Assembly: GCA_031278935.1 (NCBI GenBank) | Contig: JAITJK010000187.1 | Location: 1 to 6,549, forward strand | DNA from: Spirochaetaceae bacterium | GTDB taxonomy: Bacteria > Spirochaetota > Spirochaetia > Treponematales > Breznakiellaceae | Direction: 5' to 3' | Length of the DNA stretch: 6,549 bases | Shown: positions 1 through 5,843 of the stretch, piece by piece | Layout of the letters: the number at the start of each line of letters is the position of its first letter | Numbering within the stretch: the first letter of the stretch is position 1 | The notes under the pieces: model-generated | Seen by the model: only the letters and a program-made list of their open reading frames with translations | Databases searched by the model: none | Told to the model about the DNA's origin: nothing | Position numbers and translations under genes: made by a program

Positions 1-1533
1 TTCATCATATAAAAAACACTCTTCCAACGCGATAAAGAGTTCTTTTGCAAAAGGATCTTCAATATCCTTAATCAAAAGGCTGGCGCGCAGTTTTGGATAT
101 AATCGATACTGTACCGAAACCGCGATGAGCAAATACAGCTCATCATTCATGCGGATCGATCCTCCTGTCTGAGGGTCTTCTTCTTCCTTTCCCCTCCTTG
201 ATACATACCCCGCCGCAGCGTTACAATGGCGGGTATAGTCCTGGAATACCGCCACGGGGTCCACCCGAAAAGCATCAGCTATATGATCAATCGAGGCCCT
301 TCTTGAAACCTCCGAGTCTAAGGTTGCTAAATACGGGAACATGAAAGCGCAGGCTTTCGCTTTTCCCTCGGAACCGGATAGATCAAAAAAAGACCTACTA
401 CGGCCTATAAGATACTCAAGATCAATTATAACATTTTTCGCGGTTTTTTGCAATGCCTCCGGGCCGGCTTCTTGTAAAATATCCGCAGGATCTTTATAGG
501 CCGACGTGGCCTGCGCTCCTTTGGGGGGAACCACCACTTCCACAGCGAGGCTGTTTCTCCTACAGGTGAGAATGGCTTTAAGCGCTGCCTGTTGCCCCGC
601 CGCATCGGCGTCAAAGAAAAGGTACACCCGCTCCGCAAAGCGGCGTAAGAGCTGGGCCTGCTCGTCTGTAAAGGCCGTACCCAAAGGGGCCACAGCGCTG
701 GTAATCCCCGCCTGGTGCAGGGCAATCACGTCCATATACCCCTCGGCGATATAGACCGTCTTAGTTTGCCGAATGGTTTTCAGAGCCTCATCCAGGGCAA
801 ACAGGGTCTGTCCCTTCTTGTACCGGTCCGATTCCGGCGAGTTGAGGTATTTAGGTCCCTCCCCGGATAAAAGCCGACCCCCAAACGCGATGGTCCGTCC
901 CTGGGGGTCCGCGATAGGAAACATAAGACGGCGGGAAAAGAAACTGGACCTGGGGTATTTGACTGAGAACAGACCGGAAGCGGTGAGAAAAGCTTCGGAA
1001 TAGCCTTTCTTGATGAGAAAGGGGAACAACCAGCGCCGATCCGAAGGAGCATAGCCCAGACGGAAACGCTGGATAGTCTCTAGTTCCAATCCCCGGGAAA
1101 GAACATACTCCTTTGCTTCTTTCCCTTCCGCTCCCTGCATCAGCAAATAGTGAAAACTCCCGGCCACCCGGCGGTAGAGTTCGGCTTTTTCCTCAAACTC
1201 CTTGAGCCGCGAGGCTGCTCCCGGATCCTGCTGCCCCTCATACTCCAAGGGAACCCCAAAACGTTTCGCCAGGAGGGTTACGGCCTCAGGAAAGGACAGT
1301 TTCTCCATCTCCATGACCAAGTTGAGTACCGTCCCTCCCTTACCGCAGCCGAAACAATGGTACAGTTTGAGGTCCGGGTTCACCGTGAAGGACGGGGTCT
1401 TTTCCTGGTGAAAGGGACAGAGTCCGCTATATCGTCCCCCGCGCTGTTCAAGCCGTACGTATTCCCCCACGACCGCTAGGGCATCCATGCTTTGCTGTAC
1501 CCCTTGTATGGTGGATTGGGCGATATAACTCAT
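1..1533 (-). CDS. dnaG: DNA primase DnaG, C-terminus cut by window edge
   Basis: DnaG makes the short RNA primers that start leading- and lagging-strand synthesis and works with the replicative helicase. The frame is open from the ATG at 1533 to base 1, giving 511 codons; about 80-100 C-terminal residues are probably missing, judging from the usual length near 600. The N-terminal CHC2 zinc finger is visible as C39-P-F-H42 and C60-F-G-C63. The TOPRIM catalytic core shows EGYMDV at 264-269, with Glu264 the metal-binding acidic residue, and FDADAAG with Asp308 and Asp310. The end of the visible protein (from about residue 380) is helical and matches the start of the helicase-interacting region. 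The start beginning MSYIAQSTIQ fits because the zinc finger follows at the usual distance, but the 31 bases after mltG contain no convincing Shine-Dalgarno. Last visible gene of the ykgJ-to-dnaG operon. Confidence 0.97.
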   Translation of the reverse strand, partial: MSYIAQSTIQGVQQSMDALAVVGEYVRLEQRGGRYSGLCPFHQEKTPSFTVNPDLKLYHCFGCGKGGTVLNLVMEMEKLSFPEAVTLLAKRFGVPLEYEGQQDPGAASRLKEFEEKAELYRRVAGSFHYLLMQGAEGKEAKEYVLSRGLELETIQRFRLGYAPSDRRWLFPFLIKKGYSEAFLTASGLFSVKYPRSSFFSRRLMFPIADPQGRTIAFGGRLLSGEGPKYLNSPESDRYKKGQTLFALDEALKTIRQTKTVYIAEGYMDVIALHQAGITSAVAPLGTAFTDEQAQLLRRFAERVYLFFDADAAGQQAALKAILTCRRNSLAVEVVVPPKGAQATSAYKDPADILQEAGPEALQKTAKNVIIDLEYLIGRSRSFFDLSGSEGKAKACAFMFPYLATLDSEVSRRASIDHIADAFRVDPVAVFQDYTRHCNAAAGYVSRRGKEEEDPQTGGSIRMNDELYLLIAVSVQYRLYPKLRASLLIKDIEDPFAKELFIALEECFLYDE

Positions 1534-1564
1534 CTCGGATCGGTGTGCTTAAAGGGGAACCCGC

Positions 1565-2692
1565 TCACGAGGAGGAACGGCCTTTAACATAGAGGGTCCC
1601 GGCCCGGATATGATCGTCCAAGGTACGGGAAAAAGAGTGCCGTCCTGCGGCGCCATCTACCAAACGGAAATACAGATACTCCTTGCGTAGGGGATTAAAG
1701 GCCGCTTTTAGGGCAATGGCCCCGGGCGCTGAAATGGGCCCCGGAGGCAGCCCAGGTTGTATATAGGTGTTATAGGGATCCTGGATTTCCGTGTCCCGGG
1801 TATACAGGACTTCCGGGTGAGGTCGCCCCTGGATCTCGGTGATCACGTATTCCACTGTGGCGCAGGATTGCAGGGCCATACCAATATCCAAGCGGTTATA
1901 GAACACCCCAGCCATGAGGGGCGCTTCTTCATCCACCCGGTATTCCCGTTCCACAATGGACGCGATGATAACCTTCTGGTATAGCTCTTCCGGGCTCAAA
2001 GCCTTATCCTTCAGGTCGGACAAGGCGGCAATACGGCTAAAGAAGGTGTCCGCCATAGCTTTGACTACCAAGGACGCGGGATAGTCCCGGGGAAAGAAAT
2101 AGGTATCAGGGTAGAGATAGCCTTCCATAGTTTCACCGGGTATGCGATAGGTCGCCCGCAGGTCAGCGTCCCCGGTGGCTGCCAAAAACGCGCTGGAGTC
2201 GCAAATCTCCGCGTCCTCAAGAATCTTGGCTATTTTTTTTAAGGTTACCCCCTCAGGGATGGTTACTCGGGTGAGAAACTGCTGTCCCGTTACCAGGACG
2301 GAACGAATAGCCATTTGGCTTGCTGGAAGATCCAGTCTATAGGTTCCCGCTTTGATATACCCCTTATCCAGCCGGGAAAGGATGTACCAGAAATAATGAC
2401 TTCGGATGATCCCCGCATCTTTCAGCCGCTTTCCTACGGACAGGGCGCTTTCACCGGGATAGACTTCAAAGAAGCGCTGTTCCGCGATTCTTACCGAATC
2501 CTCGATGGCAGTCCCCGTTCCGCCGCTATCGACGGAAATACCAGCGGAATGCGCTGAGGACAGGGAAGCTCCGGTAGGGGGGGCGTTAAAATACATAACT
2601 CCTCCGATGGCCACCGCAGAGAATACCGCCGCCGTAGCGATAAGGCAGACCATGCAAAGTCCTATTATTTTAAGTATCCGCATCATAGGCAC
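1565..2692 (-). CDS. mltG: Endolytic murein transglycosylase MltG (YceG family)
   Basis: MltG cuts nascent glycan strands of peptidoglycan at the outer face of the inner membrane and helps set strand length during growth. The 375-residue protein has one N-terminal membrane anchor (about 5-34), then a YFNAPPTG motif at 34-41 and a low-complexity linker. A LysM-like segment (about 74-155) leads into the YceG catalytic domain (about 180-365). Catalytic Glu248 sits in IIASIVERE, equivalent to Glu218 of E. coli. Other family blocks are GMALQSCATV (271-280) and PYNTYIQPGLPPGPI (306-320). Cys277 is where E. coli has Asp (LQTDPT); I believe Cys is also found in other phyla. The start is GTG at 2692, preceded 8 bases upstream by AAGGGAG. 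The ATGs at 2686 and 2683 lie 14 and 17 bases from that SD and are less likely. Followed by dnaG after 31 bases. Confidence 0.95.
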   Translation of the reverse strand: MPMMRILKIIGLCMVCLIATAAVFSAVAIGGVMYFNAPPTGASLSSAHSAGISVDSGGTGTAIEDSVRIAEQRFFEVYPGESALSVGKRLKDAGIIRSHYFWYILSRLDKGYIKAGTYRLDLPASQMAIRSVLVTGQQFLTRVTIPEGVTLKKIAKILEDAEICDSSAFLAATGDADLRATYRIPGETMEGYLYPDTYFFPRDYPASLVVKAMADTFFSRIAALSDLKDKALSPEELYQKVIIASIVEREYRVDEEAPLMAGVFYNRLDIGMALQSCATVEYVITEIQGRPHPEVLYTRDTEIQDPYNTYIQPGLPPGPISAPGAIALKAAFNPLRKEYLYFRLVDGAAGRHSFSRTLDDHIRAGTLYVKGRSSS

Positions 2693-2700
2693 CGCTTATG

Positions 2701-2707
2701 CTCCCTT
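2701..2707 (-). promoter_or_regulatory. Shine-Dalgarno selecting the GTG start of mltG
   Basis: On the minus strand this reads AAGGGAG and ends 8 bases before the GTG at 2692. That is ideal spacing for GTG and too far (14 and 17 bases) for the tandem ATG codons at 2686 and 2683, so it decides the start. Confidence 0.7.
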
Positions 2708-2741
2708 GTGCTTAGTGATTTGTTTTTATACCGAAGTCCCC

Positions 2742-2927
2742 TCATAAAGGCTTCAAAAGGCCTTCTACCTCTTGTATGGAAAGCCGCCCATAGAGGGTCC
2801 GCTCTATTCTTAAAAGTACCTCCCGTTCCGCCGGTGAAAGGGTGTTTTCCGTCCCTTTAAGCCGGGGAAAGAGGACTTTAAGTTCCTTAAAGGTGAGGAA
2901 CACCCCCTCTTCATGCTGTTCTTCCAT
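2742..2927 (-). CDS. Small hypothetical protein, 61 residues
   Basis: I do not recognise a family with confidence. The protein is 61 residues, charged and predicted soluble: an acidic N-terminus (MEEQHEEG), a central stretch rich in Lys/Arg, and a C-terminal half (about 31-59) that could form two amphipathic helices. No cysteine, signal peptide or membrane segment is present. It probably is a real gene because it fills the gap between the MBL-fold gene (23 bases upstream) and mltG (49 bases downstream) on the same strand, with no other good reading of that stretch. The start is uncertain. The only ATG, at 2927, has its nearest SD-like GGAG about 18 bases upstream, overlapping the end of the previous gene, and no ATG/GTG/TTG lies at normal distance from that motif. 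A small adaptor or regulator for its neighbours would be pure guesswork. Confidence 0.6.
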   Translation of the reverse strand: MEEQHEEGVFLTFKELKVLFPRLKGTENTLSPAEREVLLRIERTLYGRLSIQEVEGLLKPL

Positions 2928-2950
2928 AGGCGTCGTCGTCGGGTTTTCTC

Positions 2951-3892
2951 CTACAAACTGATTTCCAGTCCTTCCGTGGCAAGGCTCACGGTGAGGCCTT
3001 TGAACCCCATGCGTTCAATATACCATTGGGCAGATTGTAGTAGGGAATAGAGCTTGCGGTCATCATAGGTGGGTTCGTGGTGAAACAGGACCAGATGTTT
3101 GATCTTCCAGTGGGCGGCAAAATCCACAGCCATACTGAAGGCGCTATGCCCCCAGTTGTATTTCTCAATAGCTTCCTTCAAGGTGTACTGAGAATCTACC
3201 ACTGCGAGATCACAGTGCTCAAAAAATGTGGTGTTTTCCTCGTTCTCGATAAAATCCGCCGCCGATAAGGCCACGTCCGTGGCATAGATAAACCGGTGTT
3301 TTCCATCGTCAATCCGATAGGCGTAGGAATCCCCCGGATGGTTCAGAAGCTTATGGGCAATGTGGACCGAATATACGGGAAGTTCCGCAGTCAAAGCGTG
3401 AAAGCCCTTTGTGGCCCCCATCATGTCCATGGTTATAGGAAAATAGGGGGAGAGCATTTGCCTTGAGAGAATGTTCTCCAGGTCCTGCTTGGGGGAATAA
3501 AAATCCACCTGCACGGTCGGGTCATAGGCAGGATTAAAAAAAGGTAGGCCCATGATATGATCCCAATGGAAATGAGAAAAAAAGATATGATAGTGGGGTA
3601 TATTCGGCTCTCGCTGGGCCAGGGCAATGCCCAATTCCCGAATCCCTGACCCGGCGTCAAAGATGATAACCTGCCGGGGATCATCCAAGGTAACCGAGAC
3701 GCAGGAGGTGTTGCCCCCCACGGTGCTTTCAAGCCACGGCGGCAATTCCGCGAGAAACCGTTGCTTGGCTTCTGGGCTTTCCACATCCGCCGGGTGAATC
3801 TGGTCTATGATGGCGGCAACTTTGTCTTGTATATGGGATGATACTAACGGCACCGGTAAAGAACCCCGGACACCCCAAAAATGGATATGCAT
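2951..3892 (-). CDS. Metallo-beta-lactamase-fold hydrolase (PhnP/RNase Z-like group)
   Basis: A 313-residue soluble enzyme of the MBL superfamily, probably a phosphodiesterase acting on a nucleotide or other phosphodiester; the substrate cannot be read from sequence. The N-terminus WGVRGSLPVP (6-15) is typical of the COG1235-like group. It is followed by an insertion of about 45 residues before GGNTSC (59-64), a layout I associate with a subgroup of this family. The metal-binding HxHxDH is at 107-112 (HFHWDH). Further likely ligands are His185 in NHPGD, Asp206 in YATD, and His271/His272 in HHEP, with WGHS at 247-250 as another conserved block. No signal peptide, so cytoplasmic. The ATG at 3892 is preceded by AAGGGAG (3900-3906) with 7-base spacing. 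It lies 20 bases after ykgJ. Cyclic-nucleotide phosphodiesterase or RNA processing are both possible roles. Confidence 0.88.
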   Translation of the reverse strand: MHIHFWGVRGSLPVPLVSSHIQDKVAAIIDQIHPADVESPEAKQRFLAELPPWLESTVGGNTSCVSVTLDDPRQVIIFDAGSGIRELGIALAQREPNIPHYHIFFSHFHWDHIMGLPFFNPAYDPTVQVDFYSPKQDLENILSRQMLSPYFPITMDMMGATKGFHALTAELPVYSVHIAHKLLNHPGDSYAYRIDDGKHRFIYATDVALSAADFIENEENTTFFEHCDLAVVDSQYTLKEAIEKYNWGHSAFSMAVDFAAHWKIKHLVLFHHEPTYDDRKLYSLLQSAQWYIERMGFKGLTVSLATEGLEISL

Positions 3893-3912
3893 CTACATTC
3901 TCCCTTGCTTCC

Positions 3913-4392
3913 TTAGACTGTTCGTACAATGAGCGGTTCTCCCCTTCGCCGGCTTATCCATTGTTCTATTTCATCTTTGGTATGCAAGACACCGCTTCTC
4001 ATACCTGGACACGAAGCCGCCCCATGGTTCCAGGCATCACGAGACGCGAGCAAGGACGGCCAAAAGGGAAAGGTTTTACATTGCAGTGGCCTTCCCTCGT
4101 ACACCGAACAGCCCTGTCGCCAGAAAATACAATCATAGACAGCGGTTTCTTTTAAAGAAAGCCGTTCCTCCCCTATTCCTCCCGGAACCCACTGGCAATA
4201 GGTTTCTATAACTTCATTATAAGCCATTTGTAGTGTCTCGGCTAGAATGTCCACATCTTTTTTAGACAAAAATACAAACCCGCTCTCATAACGGCAACAG
4301 GCCGAACAGCGGGTACAAGAAAACCGCAGTCCCTGGTGATAAAAAGGTCGTTTCGACTTCTCTGCATACCAGGAAGCGGGCCCACTCGACAT
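3913..4392 (-). CDS. YkgJ-family cysteine-cluster protein
   Basis: A 159-residue cytoplasmic protein of the YkgJ/CxxCxxCC group (UPF0153), which is expected to bind zinc or an iron-sulfur cluster; its biochemical role is not established. The cysteine signature is clear: C26-x2-C29-x2-CC(32,33) near the N-terminus, then C88, C95 and C105 in the block DCIFW...GCSVYEGRPLQC followed by FPFWP, and C128 in SCPG. Eight cysteines thus fit the family pattern, with C66 as an extra. The ATG at 4392 has a very strong SD (GGAGGGGAGG, 4397-4406) immediately downstream of the U-tract of the tRNA terminator. First gene of the ykgJ-MBL-hypothetical-mltG-dnaG run. No promoter of its own can be seen in the 55 bases between it and tRNA-Tyr, so expression may depend on read-through. 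Confidence 0.9.
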   Translation of the reverse strand: MSSGPASWYAEKSKRPFYHQGLRFSCTRCSACCRYESGFVFLSKKDVDILAETLQMAYNEVIETYCQWVPGGIGEERLSLKETAVYDCIFWRQGCSVYEGRPLQCKTFPFWPSLLASRDAWNHGAASCPGMRSGVLHTKDEIEQWISRRRGEPLIVRTV

Positions 4393-4396
4393 AGCG

Positions 4397-4406
4397 CCTC
4401 CCCTCC
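4397..4406 (-). promoter_or_regulatory. Strong double Shine-Dalgarno of the ykgJ-like gene
   Basis: The minus strand reads GGAGGGGAGG, with the two GGAGG cores 9 and 4 bases from the ATG. The upstream GGAGG touches the T-run of the terminator, and the inner GGGGAG equals the first six bases of the tRNA-Tyr acceptor stem. Confidence 0.75.
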
Positions 4407-4444
4407 AAAAAAATAGGGGTTATCCCTTCCGCGTGGACAACCCC
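4407..4444 (-). terminator. Rho-independent terminator after tRNA-Tyr
   Basis: Minus strand: GGGGTTGTCC (4444-4435), a 9-base loop (4434-4426), then GGATAACCCC (4425-4416), which forms a 10-bp stem with a single G-T wobble. TATTTTTTT (4415-4407) follows. It ends the tRNA-Thr/tRNA-Tyr transcript. The T-run is directly next to the ykgJ SD, so termination here also controls how much of the downstream operon is read from the tRNA promoter. Confidence 0.85.
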
Positions 4445-4447
4445 CTT

Positions 4448-4529
4448 TGGGGAGAGAAGGATTCGAACCTTCGAAGGCGGAGCCAACAGATTTACAGTCT
4501 GCCCCCTTTGACCGCTCGGGAATCTCCCC
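4448..4529 (-). tRNA. tRNA-Tyr (anticodon GTA)
   Basis: Class II tRNA with a long variable arm. The acceptor arms GGGGAGA (4529-4523) and TCTCCCC (4455-4449) pair fully, with discriminator A at 4448. The D region starts TTCCCGAGCGG, nearly identical to the E. coli tRNA-Tyr pattern. The anticodon stem is GCAGA/TCTGT around the loop CTGTAAA, anticodon GTA at 4495-4493. The T arm reads GAAGG-TTCGAAT-CCTTC. The 3' CCA is not encoded, so a CCA-adding enzyme is needed. Transcribed after tRNA-Thr, 61 bases apart. Confidence 0.97.
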
Positions 4530-4590
4530 CTATGCCATACCTATACTCGTCCCGGTTTCCCCCTTTCAGGCTTTCCCCACTCCACCGGAA

Positions 4591-4664
4591 AGCCATCTCC
4601 CGGAGTCGAACCGGGGACCTCATGATTACAAGTCAGGTGCTCTACCCAACTGAGCTAAGATGGC
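4591..4664 (-). tRNA. tRNA-Thr (anticodon TGT)
   Basis: The acceptor arms GCCATCT (4664-4658) and AGATGGC (4598-4592) pair fully, with discriminator T at 4591 and no encoded CCA. The D arm is GCTC-AGTTGGGTA-GAGC and the T arm CCCGG-TTCGACT-CCGGG. The anticodon loop CTTGTAA (4632-4626) gives anticodon TGT, reading ACN threonine codons, mainly ACA. The anticodon stem CCTGA/TCATG has one C-U mismatch at the second pair (positions 28-42); all other helices are intact, so the gene is probably functional. First gene of the tRNA pair, starting 15 bases after the promoter -10. Confidence 0.95.
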
Positions 4665-4679
4665 AACATACTATGACTT

Positions 4680-4709
4680 ATAATACCCATATTGGACGCG
4701 GTACGTCAA
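4680..4709 (-). promoter_or_regulatory. Sigma-70-type promoter of the tRNA-Thr/tRNA-Tyr unit
   Basis: Minus strand: -35 TTGACG (4709-4704), an 18-base spacer, and -10 TATTAT (4685-4680). The tRNA-Thr 5' end follows 15 bases after the -10, leaving a leader of roughly 8 bases, as is typical for tRNA promoters. An alternative -10, TATAAG (4682-4677), would need a 21-base spacer. This is the only clear promoter visible in the window and may also feed the ykgJ-dnaG genes by read-through. Confidence 0.75.
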
Positions 4710-4729
4710 GGCTTTTGCGCGCTTTCTTA

Positions 4730-4753
4730 GCCTTATTCAGAGAAAAATAAGGC
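4730..4753. terminator. Perfect 8-bp inverted repeat after the anti-sigma gene, possible weak terminator
   Basis: The plus strand reads GCCTTATT, an 8-base loop, then AATAAGGC. It starts 3 bases past the stop of the anti-sigma gene and lies 20 bases upstream of the tRNA -35. Neither strand has a U-tract after the stem, so it is not a classical intrinsic terminator. It could be a Rho-linked 3' end, an mRNA-stabilising hairpin, or a dyad operator near the tRNA promoter. Confidence 0.4.
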
Positions 4754-4756
4754 CCC

Positions 4757-5248
4757 TTAATGTGGGCGGAACCGTTGGGAAAGTTCCTTGAGGTGGCTGC
4801 CGATAAACAAGGCGCCGTAACTCGTTACGATACCGCCGATGGTAAGACCTAGAGGCAGCAAGAGGGAAGACCCGGAAACTGCCCGGAGACTTGCCGCCCC
4901 CATGCCGAAGAAGGAGGTAGGCAGGGTAACCAGGATGATGAGGCCGCCAATCACCCAACCACGAAAGGAAAACCCCGCGGAGAGGTCCCGCTCCAAGTTC
5001 GAGCGGGCAGCTTCTTCCCGGTAGATCCGTTCCATGATAGGGTCTTCTAGGGCTGGGGCCTCAGGGAAGAACCCGGTCTCCAACAATTCCCCCAGCGCTG
5101 CCAGTTGCTTCAGTTCCGTATCACAGCGTCGGCAATACAAGCGGTGCACTGCTAGATATATCTGGTAGCGCAGGGGAAGGGGCCCTTCTCCCAGGGCCTC
5201 ATATACCTTATCCAGCGCTTTTTCCTCGATCCTCATCAGGGGCTTCAT
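4757..5248 (-). CDS. Probable membrane-bound anti-sigma factor
   Basis: A 163-residue protein that probably holds the upstream ECF sigma factor inactive at the membrane. The cytoplasmic N-terminal part carries H35-x3-C39-x2-C42 (HRLYCRRC), the core of the zinc-binding anti-sigma (ZAS/zf-HC2) motif. No upstream cysteine is present to complete a four-ligand site, which is unusual. Two hydrophobic segments follow, about 96-118 and 128-150, with a short basic tail (151-163), so both ends should be cytoplasmic. The start is the ATG at 5248, preceded 6 bases upstream by AAAGGAG. The frame stays open to a Met codon at 5338, but that would overlap the sigma gene by 59 bases without need. It lies 31 bases downstream of the sigma gene. 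The function rests on the motif, topology and pairing. No sensor domain is visible outside the membrane. Confidence 0.8.
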   Translation of the reverse strand: MKPLMRIEEKALDKVYEALGEGPLPLRYQIYLAVHRLYCRRCDTELKQLAALGELLETGFFPEAPALEDPIMERIYREEAARSNLERDLSAGFSFRGWVIGGLIILVTLPTSFFGMGAASLRAVSGSSLLLPLGLTIGGIVTSYGALFIGSHLKELSQRFRPH

Positions 5249-5254
5249 GTTTAT

Positions 5255-5261
5255 CTCCTTT
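5255..5261 (-). promoter_or_regulatory. Shine-Dalgarno fixing the anti-sigma start
   Basis: The minus strand reads AAAGGAG, 6 bases before the ATG at 5248, inside the 31-base gap after the sigma gene. It supports the short form (163 residues) over the in-frame extension to 5338. Confidence 0.75.
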
Positions 5262-5279
5262 ACAGAATCTAAATCTCGT

Positions 5280-5843
5280 TCATAGATACCGAAAATCCGC
5301 AAGTTTTTCTCGCAGTAGTTTCTTGGCCCGGAATACATGAGATTTGATCGTATTAACCGGATACCCGGTAATCACCTGTATCTCCTGGTATGACCTGCCG
5401 TAGAAAAAGAAGAGATCCACGCAGATCCGGTACCGTTCAGGGAGCTCCCGCACCGCTTCTCCTACAGCGGCTTGCACTGCCTGCCTGAGCAGTCGCTGTT
5501 CCGGGGTATCCCAATCCCGGGCATCCGCAGGGCCCGTACGGTCTTCCGCAAGGCTCTGGTAGGAGGTCTTGCGGGCGGCCCGGTTCACTGCGGTATTATA
5601 GGCCACCCGATAGAGCCACGTAGAAAACCGGCAGCGGCCTTCAAAGGTAGCCAAGTGGCGAAACACTTTCAAAAACACCTCTTGAGTGAAATCTGAAGCA
5701 TCCTCGATGTTATGAAAAAAACTCAATCCCATACGGTATACGGTCTTTTCGTGCCGGTTCACCAGAAGCCGGAACAATTCTTTCTGTCCCGAGACGACTT
5801 CTGCGACGATCAAGGAATCGTCAACATCGTCTCCCTTCTTCAT
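5280..5843 (-). CDS. ECF-family RNA polymerase sigma factor (RpoE-like)
   Basis: A 187-residue alternative sigma factor that directs RNA polymerase to a small regulon, probably released in response to envelope or other stress. Region 2 covers about 24-92, with the family block DASDFTQEVFLKVF (48-61) and FSTWLYRVAYNTAVNRAARK (73-92), the core-binding and -10-recognising helices. After a linker (93-118), region 4 covers about 120-182, starting LPERYR (134-139) with the helix-turn-helix SYQEIQVITGYPVNTIKSHV (151-170) that reads the -35. No C-terminal extension, so control must be in trans. The ATG at 5843 overlaps the TGA of the upstream membrane-protein gene (ATGA), and no SD is visible before it, which indicates translational coupling. 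The anti-sigma candidate follows 31 bases downstream. The ECF subgroup and target promoters cannot be read here. Confidence 0.95.
   Translation of the reverse strand: MKKGDDVDDSLIVAEVVSGQKELFRLLVNRHEKTVYRMGLSFFHNIEDASDFTQEVFLKVFRHLATFEGRCRFSTWLYRVAYNTAVNRAARKTSYQSLAEDRTGPADARDWDTPEQRLLRQAVQAAVGEAVRELPERYRICVDLFFFYGRSYQEIQVITGYPVNTIKSHVFRAKKLLREKLADFRYL

Noticed and set aside
1150..1479. Plus-strand open frame of 109 codons opposite dnaG
   Set aside because: It lies wholly opposite the zinc-finger part of dnaG, has no family motifs, and is one of several plus-strand open frames explained by codon bias of the real minus-strand genes.
1860..1865. Cys277 of MltG in place of the Asp of the E. coli LQTDPT block
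   Set aside because: The catalytic Glu248 and other motifs are intact, and I believe Cys at this site occurs in other phyla, so it is not good evidence of an altered enzyme.
2931..2941. CGTCGTCGTCG trinucleotide run
   Set aside because: Fewer than four full units in a short intergenic gap; too short to call a repeat element.
3838..4155. Plus-strand open frame spanning the MBL/ykgJ junction
   Set aside because: It runs opposite two well-supported genes and the residues show no recognisable domain.
4530..4590. Possible second promoter between the two tRNA genes
   Set aside because: The 61-base spacer has some TAT-rich bases but no matching -35, and the upstream promoter explains both tRNAs.
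5249..5338. N-terminal extension of the anti-sigma gene from a Met codon at 5338
   Set aside because: It overlaps the end of the sigma gene, and the strong SD at 5255-5261 points to the ATG at 5248.
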